From contig CAILYC010000033.1 of the NCBI GenBank assembly GCA_903838355.1, positions 1-64,000 of the forward strand: a DNA stretch of 64,000 bases, given 5' to 3'. The notes under the pieces were generated by a model. That model saw only the letters and a list, made by a program, of their open reading frames with translations, was not told where the DNA came from and made no database searches. How positions within the stretch are numbered: the stretch's first letter is position 1; every line of letters starts with the position of its first letter. Made by a program: the position numbers and the translations under genes. Positions 45,655 through 55,482 of the stretch are shown here, one piece after another. The stretch is from an uncultured Burkholderiales bacterium. GTDB taxonomy: Bacteria; Pseudomonadota; Gammaproteobacteria; Burkholderiales; Burkholderiaceae_C.

Positions 45655-47055
45655 TCAATGGGCGTGAAAAATCACGCGCTCGGGCACGGGCTTGGTCTGA
45701 CCCATTTTGCTCCACCAAGGCATCAACAAGAAAAATCCAAAGTAAAACAAAGTGCCCACTTGGGAGATGCGCTCACCCATGTGTGAGGGCGGCTGGGTGC
45801 CCAAGTAGCCGAGCACAAAGAAGACCACCACAAAGATGGCATAAATGTACCAATGCCAATCGGGTTTGTAGCGGATCGATTTGACGCTGCAGTGGTCAAG
45901 CCAAGGCAAGAAAAACAAAATGACCACTGCACCACCCATCACCACAACGCCCCAAAACTTGGCGTCGACAGAGTACATCATGACGGCCAACCCCAAGGTC
46001 GCGAGCGCCACCACGGCTTTCAAAAAGCCCGAGAAATTGGCCTTGGTAATGGTGAGCGCGCCGGAGGCCAATACGATCAAGATCAAGACATTGACCATCT
46101 CGCCCGTGATGGCGCGAAGCATGGAGTAGTAAGGGGTGAAGTACCACACCGGCGCAATGTGCAAGGGGGTCTTCAAGGGGTCGGCGGGGATGAAGTTGTT
46201 GGCTTCCAAGAAGTAGCCTCCAAGCTCAGGGGCAAAGAAAATGATGCCCGCAAAGATCATCAAAAATACACCCACGCCCATGATGTCGTGAACCGAGTAA
46301 TAGGGGTGGAAAGGGATGCCATCCAAAGGAATGCCTTGGGCGTCTTTTTTCGCTTTGATCTCAACACCGTCTGGGTTGTTGGAGCCCACTTCGTGCAAGG
46401 CAATGATGTGCGCTGCCACCAAGCCCACCAACACCAAAGGCACGGCAATCACGTGAAAGCTGAAGAATCGGTTGAGGGTGGCATCGCCCACCACATAGTC
46501 ACCGCGGATCAAGAGAGCCAAATCCGGTCCAATCACTGGCACAGCAGAAAAGAGGTTCACAATCACTTGCGCGCCCCAATATGACATCTGTCCCCAGGGC
46601 AGCAAATAGCCCATGAAGGCCTCGGCCATCAGGCACAAAAAGATCGTGCAACCAAAGATCCACACGAGTTCGCGCGGCTGGCGATAGGAGCCGTAAATGA
46701 GGCCCCGAAACATGTGCAAATACACCACCACAAAAAACGCCGAAGCACCCGTGGAATGCATGTAGCGAATGAGCCAGCCCCATGGCACGTCGCGCATGAT
46801 GTACTCCACAGAGGCAAACGCCGTGCTGGCATCCGCCTTGTAGTGCATCGTGAGAAAGATGCCCGTGACAATTTGTAGCACCAAGACCAACAATGACAAA
46901 GAGCCAAAAAAGTACCAGAAATTGAAATTTTTCGGCGCATAGTATTTGGACAAATGCTCTTCCCACAGCTTCGTAGCGGGGAAACGGTTGTCCACCCAAT
47001 TCATGAACTTTTCGCCAGTCGAGGCATTGGGCGAAATTTCTTTAAAGTTTGCCAT
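45655..47055 (-). CDS. petB: cytochrome b of the bc1 complex
   Basis: Large eight-helix quinol-oxidising subunit, 466 residues. Heme-ligating histidines lie in the helix pair ending in YMHSTGASAFFVVVYLHMFR and in FSFHVIAVPLVLVGLVAAH. The Qo-site PEW-like region and the loop GDPLKTPLHIAP-type (PADPLKTPLHIAPVWYFTPY) are present. The extended C-terminus (beyond 400) with extra helices is normal for betaproteobacteria. Coupled to petA by a 19-base gap. Confidence 0.96.
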   Translation of the reverse strand: MANFKEISPNASTGEKFMNWVDNRFPATKLWEEHLSKYYAPKNFNFWYFFGSLSLLVLVLQIVTGIFLTMHYKADASTAFASVEYIMRDVPWGWLIRYMHSTGASAFFVVVYLHMFRGLIYGSYRQPRELVWIFGCTIFLCLMAEAFMGYLLPWGQMSYWGAQVIVNLFSAVPVIGPDLALLIRGDYVVGDATLNRFFSFHVIAVPLVLVGLVAAHIIALHEVGSNNPDGVEIKAKKDAQGIPLDGIPFHPYYSVHDIMGVGVFLMIFAGIIFFAPELGGYFLEANNFIPADPLKTPLHIAPVWYFTPYYSMLRAITGEMVNVLILIVLASGALTITKANFSGFLKAVVALATLGLAVMMYSVDAKFWGVVVMGGAVVILFFLPWLDHCSVKSIRYKPDWHWYIYAIFVVVFFVLGYLGTQPPSHMGERISQVGTLFYFGFFLLMPWWSKMGQTKPVPERVIFHAH

Positions 47056-47073
47056 GTTCGTGATCCCTTAAAT

Positions 47074-47673
47074 TCAAGCTTTTTTGTCTTCGCCAATGAT
47101 CAACTTGTTATCCGACAAGTACATGTGGGGAGGAATCTCTAAATTGTCAGGTGCGGGCTTGTTCTTAAAGACCCGTCCGGCCATGTCAAAAGTGGATCCA
47201 TGGCAGGGGCACAAAAAACCACCCGGCCAGTCATTGGGCAAGGAGGGTTGTGCGCCAGGCGCAAATTTGTCGCTGGGTGAGCAACCCAAGTGGGTACAAA
47301 TGCCCACGGCCACAAACAAATCAGGCTTGATTGAGCGGCCTTGGTTGCGGGCGTATTCGGGGGTGAGCTCAGAGGGCTTGCGCTCGGACTTGGGGTCGGC
47401 GAGTTCGTCCTCGACGCTGCTCAAAGCGGCGATTTGCTCAGGCGTTCTGCGGATGATCCACACTGGCTTGCCACGCCACTCGATGGTGATTTTTTCACCA
47501 GGCTTGACCGCAGAGATATCGACCTCGACCGACGCACCCGCGGCCTTGGCACGCTCAGACGGCTCAATGGAACTGGCAAAAGGAACGGCAGTGGCCGCAA
47601 CGCCCACTGCACCCACGCACGAGGTGGCAATCAGCCATGTGCGTTTGCTTGAATCAACGGTATTGTCACTCAT
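47074..47673 (-). CDS. petA: Rieske iron-sulfur subunit of the bc1 complex
   Basis: A 199-residue protein with a Tat-type twin-residue start (SSKRTWLIATSCVGAVGVAA), one membrane helix and the Rieske cluster boxes CTHLGCSPSDK and CPCHGSTFDMAGRV. The ATG at 47673 has GAGGA five bases upstream. First gene of petABC, behind the promoter at 47715-47744. Confidence 0.96.
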   Translation of the reverse strand: MSDNTVDSSKRTWLIATSCVGAVGVAATAVPFASSIEPSERAKAAGASVEVDISAVKPGEKITIEWRGKPVWIIRRTPEQIAALSSVEDELADPKSERKPSELTPEYARNQGRSIKPDLFVAVGICTHLGCSPSDKFAPGAQPSLPNDWPGGFLCPCHGSTFDMAGRVFKNKPAPDNLEIPPHMYLSDNKLIIGEDKKA

Positions 47674-47714
47674 GAAAGTCCTCAATGATGCCCCAACGCT
47701 AGGGTTAACCATCT

Positions 47715-47744
47715 ATTGTATCTGACTGCGCCCAAGAGATTCAA
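47715..47744 (-). promoter_or_regulatory. sigma-70-type promoter of petABC
   Basis: On the minus strand TTGAAT (-35, 47744-47739) and TACAAT (-10, 47720-47715) are 18 bases apart. The expected transcription start is about 35 bases before the petA ATG. It lies just beyond the pdxA 3' end. Confidence 0.6.
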
Positions 47745-47764
47745 GCCCAAGCCAATTTCCCCTT

Positions 47765-48979
47765 TTAGGACCCTCCAATGCTTTGCCCGGGCTCGGTGGC
47801 CAGTTGGCCACGCTTGAAACTCATCGCCTGGGCGACAAGGATAGCCGCGAGCAGACTGTTGGCACGCGCTTGACCCTTGCCCGCCAAATCAAAAGCGGTG
47901 CCATGGTCTGGGCTGGTTCTCACCACGGGCAGCCCCAAGGTGACGTTGACCCCCTGGTCGAGTCCCAAATACTTGATGGGGATGAGGCCCTGGTCATGGT
48001 AGAGCGCCACCACCGCATCGAATTCACCCGCATGCCCTGGGCTGCGCCTGGCCCGCATGAACACCGTGTCCGGAGAAAACGGCCCTTGAACATCCAAGCC
48101 GGCCGCGCGTGCCAGGGTCAAGGCGGGCGCCAAAATGTCAATTTCTTCACGGCCCATCAAGCCGCCTTCCCCCCCGTGGGGGTTGAGCCCACTCAAAGCC
48201 AAGCGAGGACGGCGCCCCAAGCTTGAACTCAAAGCCTGGTGGGTGATTTGCAAGGTTTCGAGCACCCCTTGGGCGGTCAAACTCGTGATGGCGTCTTTTA
48301 AAGAGATGTGAATACTCACCAACACCACCGTCAACTCGTCGTGGGTGAGCATCATGCGAACCGGCAGTTGTGCCGGGTTGAGTCCCAGATGGCGCGCACA
48401 CTCGTGCTGCAGCATCTCGGTGTGGCCCGGATAAGGCCAGCCTGCTTGGGCCAAGGCTGCCTTGTGGATGGGGGCGGTGACCACCGCCCTCACCTGGCCG
48501 AGCAAAGCGGCTTGGGTGGCGCGCACGATGCTTTGCGCCGCCATCTCACCCGACAAGGCCTGAACACGGCCAATCTCGGGCAAGGACTGGCGTTGGAGAG
48601 CCTCGGCCACATCCCCTCGAATCGTTCGGTGGTGATTCAAACTGGGGTCAAGACGGTCTCCAGCGCTTGGCGCTGAGCGGTGCTCGAGATGGACCACCTT
48701 GACACGCAAGGTGCTGCCCTGCCCCCCTCTGCCCTGAGCCCCTGAAGGCCCTGGGTCCAACGCTTCCTCCAGGCCCCCAGGCCCCCAGGTGATTCGGCGC
48801 AAAAGAATCTGCTGCAAAGGGTCCACCCAAGCCAGGGCTCGCTCGAGCACGCCCCAGTGGCCAAAGATCACCGCGTCCTCACAAAGGCTGGGTTGAGCCA
48901 AAAAACACTGGAGCACAATCTCAGGACCAATGCCTGAGGGGTCGCCTTGGGTGATGGCCAAAGGGGGCTTGAGCGTCAT
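47765..48979 (-). CDS. pdxA: 4-hydroxythreonine-4-phosphate dehydrogenase
   Basis: Vitamin B6 biosynthesis enzyme, 404 residues against about 330 normally. Family landmarks: LAITQGDPSGIGPEIVLQ, APIHKAALAQAGWPYPGHTE, HISLKDAITSLT, LSGLNPHGGEGGLMGREE, and ALYHDQGLIPIKYLG. The added length is mostly a Gly/Pro-rich insertion near residues 60-95 (GPGGLEEALDPGPSG, QGRGGQGS) and a short C-terminal extension. Metal-binding His residues are kept, so it is probably active. Converges toward nothing; the petABC promoter follows its stop. Confidence 0.9.
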   Translation of the reverse strand: MTLKPPLAITQGDPSGIGPEIVLQCFLAQPSLCEDAVIFGHWGVLERALAWVDPLQQILLRRITWGPGGLEEALDPGPSGAQGRGGQGSTLRVKVVHLEHRSAPSAGDRLDPSLNHHRTIRGDVAEALQRQSLPEIGRVQALSGEMAAQSIVRATQAALLGQVRAVVTAPIHKAALAQAGWPYPGHTEMLQHECARHLGLNPAQLPVRMMLTHDELTVVLVSIHISLKDAITSLTAQGVLETLQITHQALSSSLGRRPRLALSGLNPHGGEGGLMGREEIDILAPALTLARAAGLDVQGPFSPDTVFMRARRSPGHAGEFDAVVALYHDQGLIPIKYLGLDQGVNVTLGLPVVRTSPDHGTAFDLAGKGQARANSLLAAILVAQAMSFKRGQLATEPGQSIGGS

Positions 48980-48994
48980 GTCAGTGAAGGCAAT

Positions 48995-49072
48995 GAGGGC
49001 AATGGTGACATGGGTGACATGGGTGACATGGGTGGCATTGTTGGCATTGTTGGCATTGTTGGCATTGGGTCA
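48995..49072. repeat. two adjacent 9-bp tandem repeats
   Basis: About four copies of GTGACATGG are followed by about five copies of TTGGCATTG. They lie between pdxA and the Nif3-family gene. Confidence 0.95.
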
Positions 49073-49084
49073 ACTCAATGGGCC

Positions 49085-49894
49085 CTAGGCGGGGTTGTCG
49101 ATGTCAACAAATTCAGACTCGAGTGCGAAACGCTCGCCCAAGTGCACCCCCAGTGCTCTGGCGCCTCCTCGCTCGGTGGCGTGGTGGCCACAGGCCACAA
49201 ACACGACACCGCACTCCCGGGCCAAATGCGTTTGGGGCTCGGAGATCTCACCCGTGAGAAAGACGCTAGCCCCAGTCTCCATGGCCGACTCGAAATAGCC
49301 CTGAGCGCCGCCAGTGCACCAGGCCACCGCCCCCAAGGGTGCACCCGGCTCAAAGCCCGCGGGCTCAATCACCAAGGGCTTGCGATTCAATTGCCGCTCA
49401 ATGCGGTGCAGCAAGGTGTTCAGACTCAAGACCTCCGGTGCAAAGCCCTCGGGGTGGGCACCGGCTTGCATGGCTTGCGTGGGTTTCATCTGCCCCCAAA
49501 GCCCCAAGTTTTGTTCACCAAAACTGCCCTTGACCTCGAGCCCCAGAGACAGGCCCAACTGCGCATTGTTGCCATACACAGGATGGGCATCCAAGGGCAA
49601 GTGGTAGGCCAACAAATTGATATCGTGCGCCAACAAGGCGGCCAGGCGTTTTTTCATCCAACCGGTGACGCAGCCACTTTGGTTGCGCCAAAACAGACCA
49701 TGGTGGACCAACAGGGCATGGGCTTGGGTGTCAATGGCATAGTCAATGAGGGCCAAACTTGCGCTCACACCACTCACCAAGCGACCAATCTGCAACGCCC
49801 CTTCGACCTGCAGTCCATTGGGACCATAGTCCTTGAACCGCTCGGGCGACAAAAGCCCATTGACGTAGGAGACCAAGGCCTCACGCTCGATCAT
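49085..49894 (-). CDS. Nif3-like dinuclear metal center protein
   Basis: A 269-residue member of the YbgI/Nif3 family, which forms hexameric rings with a two-metal site. Metal ligands are visible in HALLVHHGLFWRNQ, LLAYHLPLDAHP and FLTGEISEPQTHLARECG plus FVACGHHATERGG. The biochemical role of the family is unsettled (annotated variously as GTP cyclohydrolase-like or hydrolase). Its start overlaps the protease stop by four bases (ATGA). Confidence 0.9.
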   Translation of the reverse strand: MIEREALVSYVNGLLSPERFKDYGPNGLQVEGALQIGRLVSGVSASLALIDYAIDTQAHALLVHHGLFWRNQSGCVTGWMKKRLAALLAHDINLLAYHLPLDAHPVYGNNAQLGLSLGLEVKGSFGEQNLGLWGQMKPTQAMQAGAHPEGFAPEVLSLNTLLHRIERQLNRKPLVIEPAGFEPGAPLGAVAWCTGGAQGYFESAMETGASVFLTGEISEPQTHLARECGVVFVACGHHATERGGARALGVHLGERFALESEFVDIDNPA

Positions 49895-51066
49895 TGATCG
49901 GCCTGCTCGCGCGGCTGAGGCTTCATTTTGGGCCGCTGCGCCGGGGTGACCGAGAGTTTGATCTCTTGGTCTTTGCGCTTGACTTTGAACTCCACCGTCG
50001 AATTGGGTTTGAGGCCTGCCACAGCACTCAAGAGCTCGGCCACGTGGGCCACGGGTTGACTTCCCACTTGCTCGATCACGTCGCCGGGTTTCAAACCCGC
50101 CTTGGCCGCAGGTGCGTTTTGCAAGACGCCCGTGACGGCCACACCCTGGGTCGAGGGGTCCTTCACGCCAAAGGTCAGCATGAGCTCAGGGGTCAATTCA
50201 TTGGGCTCGACGCCAATCCAGCCGCGCGTGACCTGCCCGTTCTTGATGATGCCCTCCAGCACTTGTTGGGCCGTGGACACAGGAATGGCAAAGCCAATGC
50301 CCATAGAGCCGCCAGAGCGTGAAAAAATCGCCGTGTTGATGCCCATCAAATTGCCCGCGACATCCACCAAGGCGCCCCCAGAGTTGCCCGGATTGATCGC
50401 AGCATCGGTTTGAATGAAATTCTCAAAGGTGTTGATCCCCAGCTGATTGCGCCCCAGTGCCGAGACGATGCCGCTCGTCACGGTTTGCCCTACCCCAAAG
50501 GGGTTGCCAATGGCGAGGACTTGGTCGCCAACGAGCAGCCGCTCGGAGTTGCCCATGACAATCACAGGCAAACGCTCGAGTTTGATTTTGAGGACCGCCA
50601 AATCCGAATCGGGGTCCACACCAATGACTTGGCCCTTGGCTTTTCTGCCGTCGTTCAAAACGACCTCGATCTCATCTGCCCCTTCGACCACGTGGTAATT
50701 GGTCAAGACAAAGCCCTGCTCACTCACGATCACGCCAGAACCCAAGCCCACTTGCGGGCCACTGTCCTCAGGTTGCCCAAAAAAATGCTTGAACCAAGGG
50801 TCCATGGGAGAGGGTCTTTTCTCGGGTGCTTTGCTCGTGTTGATGCTCACCACCGCGGGGGCGGCTTTTTTGGCCGCCGCACTAAAACTCCCCGGGGAGG
50901 GCAAACCGGCGTCATTCGAGGGCGCCGTGTCCCTGGCCATTTGCAGCCCCAGGCTCGAGAGCGAGGGGCGCTGATTGAGCCACTCGGGCTTCAAGGTGAC
51001 CAAGACAAACCACACGGCCAAAAGGGTCGTGACCACTTGCGAAAACAGCAACCACAGTCGTTTCAT
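49891..51066 (-). CDS. HtrA/DegS-like periplasmic serine protease
   Basis: A 391-residue trypsin-like protease with a single N-terminal membrane anchor (LWLLFSQVVTTLLAVWFVL) and one PDZ domain, the DegS layout. The catalytic triad is seen in LTNYHVVEGADEIEV (His), DPDSDLAVLKI (Asp) and NPGNSGGALVDVAGN (Ser). The PDZ domain contains GVAVTGVLQNAPAAKAGLKP. The start is ATG 51066. It commonly sits beside tatC in Burkholderiales. Likely role is periplasmic protein quality control. Confidence 0.92.
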   Translation of the reverse strand: MKRLWLLFSQVVTTLLAVWFVLVTLKPEWLNQRPSLSSLGLQMARDTAPSNDAGLPSPGSFSAAAKKAAPAVVSINTSKAPEKRPSPMDPWFKHFFGQPEDSGPQVGLGSGVIVSEQGFVLTNYHVVEGADEIEVVLNDGRKAKGQVIGVDPDSDLAVLKIKLERLPVIVMGNSERLLVGDQVLAIGNPFGVGQTVTSGIVSALGRNQLGINTFENFIQTDAAINPGNSGGALVDVAGNLMGINTAIFSRSGGSMGIGFAIPVSTAQQVLEGIIKNGQVTRGWIGVEPNELTPELMLTFGVKDPSTQGVAVTGVLQNAPAAKAGLKPGDVIEQVGSQPVAHVAELLSAVAGLKPNSTVEFKVKRKDQEIKLSVTPAQRPKMKPQPREQADQ

Positions 51067-51120
51067 AAAGAAAAAAACCTTGATAAAAAGAAACACGAAT
51101 CCAATAATTTACAAATCTTT

Positions 51121-51924
51121 TCAATCCTCACTGGGTGCCTGTGTGGTTTTGATGAAAATCTGCGCGGCCCAAATCCCCACTTCATAGAGCAAGCACATCG
51201 GGATGGCCAGCGCCAACTGGGAGACCACATCGGGAGGCGTCACGATGGCCGCCACAATGAAGGCCAGCACCACAAAGTAAGAACGAAAAGATTTTAGTTT
51301 TTCGATGGAAAAAATCCCCATCCGCGCCAACACCACCACCACAATGGGCACCTCAAAGGCCATGCCGAAGGCCAAAAACATCGTGAGCACAAAGCTCAAA
51401 TAGGCCTCAATGTCGGGAGCGGCCGTGATGCTTTTGGGCGCAAACGATTGGATGAACTTGAAGACTCGCCCAAAGACAAAGAAGTAACAAAACGCAACCC
51501 CCAAAAAAAACAGCAATGTGCTCGAGATCACCAAGGGCAAAACCAGTCGCTTTTCATGCGAGTAAAGCCCCGGGGCCACAAACGCCCAAATTTGGTAGAG
51601 CACGATGGGCAAGGCCAATAAAAAGGCTGCCATGAGCATGATTTTCAGGGGCACCATGAACGGTGAAATCACCGAGGTCGCAATGAGGGTCGTGCCCGCG
51701 GGCAAATTGGCCACCAAGGGGGCGGCGAGTAAATCGTACAACTCCGAGGGTCCGGGATAAATGCTCAGGACCACCGCCATCACCGCAATGGCCGCAACCG
51801 CCTTGACCAATCGGTCGCGCAACTCCACCAAATGCTGCACAAAGGGCTGCTCGGTGCCCGCGAGTTCGTCCTCAGGCGTCGATTTGTCGTGGGAGCTGGA
51901 CTTGGAGGAGTTGGAGTCAGACAT
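51121..51924 (-). CDS. tatC: Tat translocase subunit TatC
   Basis: Six-helix receptor for twin-arginine signals, 267 residues. The N-terminal PFVQHLVELRDRLVKAV, the loop FVAPGLYSHEKRLVLPL and FGMAFEVPIVVVVLAR are diagnostic. Third gene of tatABC; several proteins encoded in this window (PetA, the second binding protein, the second Bug receptor) appear to be Tat clients. Confidence 0.96.
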   Translation of the reverse strand: MSDSNSSKSSSHDKSTPEDELAGTEQPFVQHLVELRDRLVKAVAAIAVMAVVLSIYPGPSELYDLLAAPLVANLPAGTTLIATSVISPFMVPLKIMLMAAFLLALPIVLYQIWAFVAPGLYSHEKRLVLPLVISSTLLFFLGVAFCYFFVFGRVFKFIQSFAPKSITAAPDIEAYLSFVLTMFLAFGMAFEVPIVVVVLARMGIFSIEKLKSFRSYFVVLAFIVAAIVTPPDVVSQLALAIPMCLLYEVGIWAAQIFIKTTQAPSED

Positions 51925-52059
51925 GCGGTAAGGGTAAGGGGGGTGGGCAAACAGTCGAATCGATTTCAGCTCAAGGCGCTAGCGGTGAAACAAGGACAGC
52001 TCTTAGGTGGGGGCTTGGGGGTGAAAAAAAAGGGGCAAGGCTAGGGGCGTTGAGGTCCC

Positions 52060-52554
52060 TCAGGCACGCGGCCTAAAGCGAGCCACCCGGGCCGCACCCG
52101 ACAAGGCCTTGGTGCGCACGCCTTGGCGCGCCTTGTACCACTGGGGCGTGGCCGCACGCTTTAAGCGCCAGTTCTTGCCCGGGTGGCGGTATTGCGGCAT
52201 GAACAAGGGGGGTAAAAAATCCGAAGAGGAACTGGCCGTCATGGGATCGTGGGCAGCAGCGCTGCCGTCAAGCCCCGCTGTCGCGTCTTTCCAATCTTTC
52301 TCAAACTGGTGGGTGCCTTCATGAAAGCTTTGCTCCACGCTTTGCGCAGCCGACTCCATCGTTTGCTTCATTTTTTTGAGCTCATCGAGCTCCATGGCGC
52401 GGTTGACCTCGGCCTTGACGTCGGAGACGTATTTTTGTGCTTTGCCAATCAAGGTGCCCACGGTGCGCGCGACCCGGGGGAGCTTCTCAGGCCCGATCAC
52501 AATCAGGGCCACAGCACCAATCAGGGCCAATTTGGAGATGCCAAGGTCTATCAT
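52060..52554 (-). CDS. tatB: Tat translocase subunit TatB
   Basis: A 164-residue protein: one N-terminal membrane helix ([20 protein letters not shown]), the [13 protein letters not shown] hinge and an amphipathic helix, then a flexible C-terminal tail. It forms the signal-binding complex with TatC. The 135-base gap to tatC shows only T/G-rich sequence. Confidence 0.93.
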   Translation of the reverse strand: MIDLGISKLALIGAVALIVIGPEKLPRVARTVGTLIGKAQKYVSDVKAEVNRAMELDELKKMKQTMESAAQSVEQSFHEGTHQFEKDWKDATAGLDGSAAAHDPMTASSSSDFLPPLFMPQYRHPGKNWRLKRAATPQWYKARQGVRTKALSGAARVARFRPRA

Positions 52555-52667
52555 GGCGCGGGGGAATGGGCAAAAGACATCATGGAACGCGTCAACCTTT
52601 CAACACATCGGCACCAAGCCCCAAAACGCTGGCGGCCAAACGCCAGAGAATGGGCCCATGCAGAGCA

Positions 52668-52916
52668 TTAGATTTTTTGCTTGGCCTCGACGTCGATCGT
52701 GGTTTTATCGGCTTGGTGAGCAACGCCTTGGGCCCCCACATGGGGATGGGCCTCGGCCTCAGGGTTGGGTGGTGTTTGGCCGTCTTTCATGCCTTCTTTA
52801 AAGCCCTTGACGGCGCCGCCCAAATCAGAACCGATGTTCTTGAGCTTTTTGGTCCCGAACACCAAAACGATGATCAACAACACGATCAGCCAATGCCAAA
52901 TTGAAAATGAACCCAT
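52668..52916 (-). CDS. tatA: Tat translocase subunit TatA
   Basis: An 82-residue pore-forming subunit. It has the membrane helix [20 protein letters not shown], the hinge [20 protein letters not shown] and a charged tail. First gene of tatABC, downstream of the his operon and HIT gene. Confidence 0.95.
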   Translation of the reverse strand: MGSFSIWHWLIVLLIIVLVFGTKKLKNIGSDLGGAVKGFKEGMKDGQTPPNPEAEAHPHVGAQGVAHQADKTTIDVEAKQKI

Positions 52917-53059
52917 GTCTCAGTCTCCTAAGCGATAAATCACTGCCCATCACTGTCCATCAATGCCCATCACTGTCTCAAAGGGCGAATGGTCTGGGTC
53001 CCATTGTATTACCCCCAAGGCGGGCGGCTTGCCCATCCCCCTAAATATACCTTTGGACT

Positions 53060-53092
53060 TAGGCTTAGGGCTTAGGGCTTAGGGCTTAGGAC
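53060..53092. repeat. 7-bp tandem repeat
   Basis: Four to five copies of GGGCTTA in the gap between tatA and the HIT-family gene. Confidence 0.85.
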
Positions 53093-53107
53093 TTTGGCCA
53101 TGAAAGC

Positions 53108-53467
53108 TCAGCCCTTGGCCCAAGGCCTTGGGCCACCCATCACGTGCAAGTGCAAGTGGTGCACCTCCTGACCACCGTGTTGGCCCGTATTGACCATCAA
53201 ACGGTAGCCCCCTTGAGGATAGGGCAAACAGCCCTCTTGGCGGGCCAGCACGTCGACCTTGACCATCATGCGCCCGAGCAAGGCTGTGTGCTCGGCGCTC
53301 AACTGCGCCATGCTGGCGATGTGGGTTTTGGGGATGATCAAAAAATGCACCGGCGCCCAGGGAGCGATGTCGTGAAAGGCCATCATCTCCTCGTCTTCAT
53401 AAACCAGTTTTGAGGGAATTTGGCGTTGAACGATTTTGCAAAAGATGCAGTGTTCGTCGTGTTGCAT
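53108..53467 (-). CDS. HIT-family nucleotide hydrolase (HinT-like)
   Basis: A 119-residue histidine-triad protein. The triad HHLHLHVMGG is near the C-terminus, and the N-terminus CIFCKIVQRQIPSKLVYED is typical of HinT, which hydrolyses AMP-lysine/AMP-amidates. ATG 53467 (MQHDEHCIFC) is used; an upstream start at 53512 adds no conserved residues. Usual position between hisE and tatA in this order of bacteria. Confidence 0.93.
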   Translation of the reverse strand: MQHDEHCIFCKIVQRQIPSKLVYEDEEMMAFHDIAPWAPVHFLIIPKTHIASMAQLSAEHTALLGRMMVKVDVLARQEGCLPYPQGGYRLMVNTGQHGGQEVHHLHLHVMGGPRPWAKG

Positions 53468-53546
53468 GATCAGACCGACCTCTTCAAAAACGTTGTGGTG
53501 ACGCCGTCCCAAGCCGCTTGCACTAGGACAGCGCTAAAAAAAGAAT

Positions 53547-53999
53547 TCATTCCCCTTGAGCCTCACGGGTTTGGGCTTTGCGCAGGGCTTTTTCTTCCAA
53601 GCCACTCAGACCCTCTCGCCGCTCGAGTTCTTCGAGCACGGCCTGAGGGCTCAAATCAAAATAAGACAGGGCGACCAAGGCGTGAAACCACAAATCCGCC
53701 ATTTCACCCACCAAGCTTTGTGCCTTTGCACTCAAGGGATCCGCTCTTGTCGCTCTTGTCGCTCTAGGGGTGCTAGGGGTGCTAGGTGCGTCCTTGAGGT
53801 TCTGATCTCGCTCGGCTTGCAAATCCTTGGCGGCCATGACCACTTCCGTGGCCTCTTCCCCAATTTTCTTCAAAAAGGCATCGGGCCCGCGGGCCAGCAG
53901 TCGCGCCACATAGCTTTTGTCGGGATCCCCACCGTGCTCGGGCTTGCGGGTCTCGATCACTTGGGCCAGGCGGCTCAAGGTGTCTGTGGTGCTGTTCAT
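53547..53999 (-). CDS. hisE: phosphoribosyl-ATP diphosphatase
   Basis: Second step of histidine synthesis, 150 residues against about 110. The catalytic helices [35 protein letters not shown] and [19 protein letters not shown] carry the Glu/Asp metal ligands. Between them is an insertion ([20 protein letters not shown]) encoded by 9-base repeats, located in a loop. ATG at 53999. It follows hisI. Confidence 0.92.
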   Translation of the reverse strand: MNSTTDTLSRLAQVIETRKPEHGGDPDKSYVARLLARGPDAFLKKIGEEATEVVMAAKDLQAERDQNLKDAPSTPSTPRATRATRADPLSAKAQSLVGEMADLWFHALVALSYFDLSPQAVLEELERREGLSGLEEKALRKAQTREAQGE

Positions 54000-54012
54000 G
54001 GCGGCGATCTTT

Positions 54013-54474
54013 TTAAGGGTTGTGGGCAGTGGGGCTTGCGTAGATGGCCTCGGGATCTTTGAGCACGGGGGCCGTGGCCACCCACTGGTGATGCTCATCG
54101 AGGCTCCAAGAAAAGCAACTGTGGCGCCCGGTGTGGCAGGCAATGGAGGGGCTGTGGCCTTCTTGGGTGACGGTGAGCAGCAGCACATCGGCATCGCAAT
54201 CGAGTCGCATGCTGTGCACGACTTGAACATGGCCCGACTCTTCGCCTTTGAACCACAGTTTGCCTCTGGAGCGACTGAAGTAAACCGCACGCTGAGTCTG
54301 GGCGGTTTTTTCCAGCGCCTCGCGATTCATCCAGGCCATCATCAGCACATCGCCCGTTTCTTGCTCCTGCGCAATCACCGGCAACAAGCCTTTGTCATCA
54401 AAGCGAACGCGGTCAAGCCAAGAGGGAGTGGATTTTTCGTTCACGCTGGCCTCTAAAGGGGTTGGTAAAGTCAT
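54013..54474 (-). CDS. hisI: phosphoribosyl-AMP cyclohydrolase
   Basis: Third step of histidine synthesis, 153 residues. The diagnostic [32 protein letters not shown] and zinc-binding CHTGRHSCF are present. ATG 54474 is preferred; ATG 54510 is possible. The C-terminal tail is slightly extended. A 207-base gap to hisF contains AT-rich sequence and a short repeat of CTCTAGGGCTGC (54655-54681). Confidence 0.93.
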   Translation of the reverse strand: MTLPTPLEASVNEKSTPSWLDRVRFDDKGLLPVIAQEQETGDVLMMAWMNREALEKTAQTQRAVYFSRSRGKLWFKGEESGHVQVVHSMRLDCDADVLLLTVTQEGHSPSIACHTGRHSCFSWSLDEHHQWVATAPVLKDPEAIYASPTAHNP

Positions 54475-54681
54475 CAAAGTTGACAAAGCACAAGTCCTGT
54501 CATGGGTCATATCGAATTTTAATTTTTTCTTCAGACAGATTCTGACAGTCTAAAAACAAATTTACGCCCGGGGCATCTTGTTTTTTACTTTTTAATTATT
54601 TTTTATGGAAAAAATGACAGCTTTAACCTCAGCCCAAGGCGAGGAGAGAAGTACCTCTCTAGGGCTGCCTCTAGGGCTGCC

Positions 54682-55482
54682 TCAAGGCCTGACAGGAATG
54701 CCACGCAACCTCAAACACGCCTTGGCCTCTTGAATGGTGTGCTCGCCGTAATGGAAAATACTGGCCGCGAGCACCGCATCGGCGCCGCCAATCGCAATCC
54801 CATCGGCCAAGTCTTCCAGAGACCCGACACCGCCTGAAGCGATCACGGGCACGCTCACCGCTTGGCTCACGGCCCGCGTGAGCGCCAAATCAAAGCCACT
54901 TTTGGTGCCATCTTTGTCCATGCTGGTGAGGAGAATTTCCCCCGCTCCGAGGTGCGTCATGCGCTTGGCCCACTGCACAGCATCAAGCCCGGTGTCGCGC
55001 CGCCCCCCATGGCTGTAGACGTCCCAGCCTGGGCCCATCACCCCACCATCCTCACCCCTGCGGGCTTCTTGTTCAGGGCTTCTTTTTTTGGCATCGATGG
55101 CCAACACAATGCACTGCGAGCCGTATTTGTTGGCGGCGTCACGGATCACTTGTGGGTTGGCAATGGCGGCCGAATTGAAGCTCGTCTTGTCAGCGCCCGC
55201 ATTCAAAAGACGCCTCACATCCTCCACCGTTCTCACCCCTCCCCCCACCGTCAAAGGGATGAACACCTTGGCGGCAACAGCTTCAATGATGTGCAGCATC
55301 ATGTCTCGCTCGTCCGAGGTCGCGGTGATGTCCAAAAACGTGAGCTCGTCGGCCCCTTGCTCGTTGTAGCGTGCGGCAATCTCAACCGGGTCGCCCGCAT
55401 CCCTCAGCGACACAAAATTCACCCCCTTGACCACGCGCCCGGCCGTGACATCCAGGCACGGGATGATGCGCTTGGCCAGCAT
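54682..55482 (-). CDS. hisF: imidazole glycerol phosphate synthase, cyclase subunit
   Basis: TIM-barrel subunit of 266 residues that uses ammonia from HisH to make IGP and AICAR. Catalytic Asp is in [16 protein letters not shown], the second in VLAIDAKKR. An extra stretch after [20 protein letters not shown] is slightly longer than the family average. The start overlaps hisA's end. Confidence 0.95.
   Translation of the reverse strand: MLAKRIIPCLDVTAGRVVKGVNFVSLRDAGDPVEIAARYNEQGADELTFLDITATSDERDMMLHIIEAVAAKVFIPLTVGGGVRTVEDVRRLLNAGADKTSFNSAAIANPQVIRDAANKYGSQCIVLAIDAKKRSPEQEARRGEDGGVMGPGWDVYSHGGRRDTGLDAVQWAKRMTHLGAGEILLTSMDKDGTKSGFDLALTRAVSQAVSVPVIASGGVGSLEDLADGIAIGGADAVLAASIFHYGEHTIQEAKACLRLRGIPVRP

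Noticed and set aside
48995-49072. Possible CRISPR or iteron array
   Set aside because: Nine-base units without spacers, no replication gene nearby. Simple tandem repeat.
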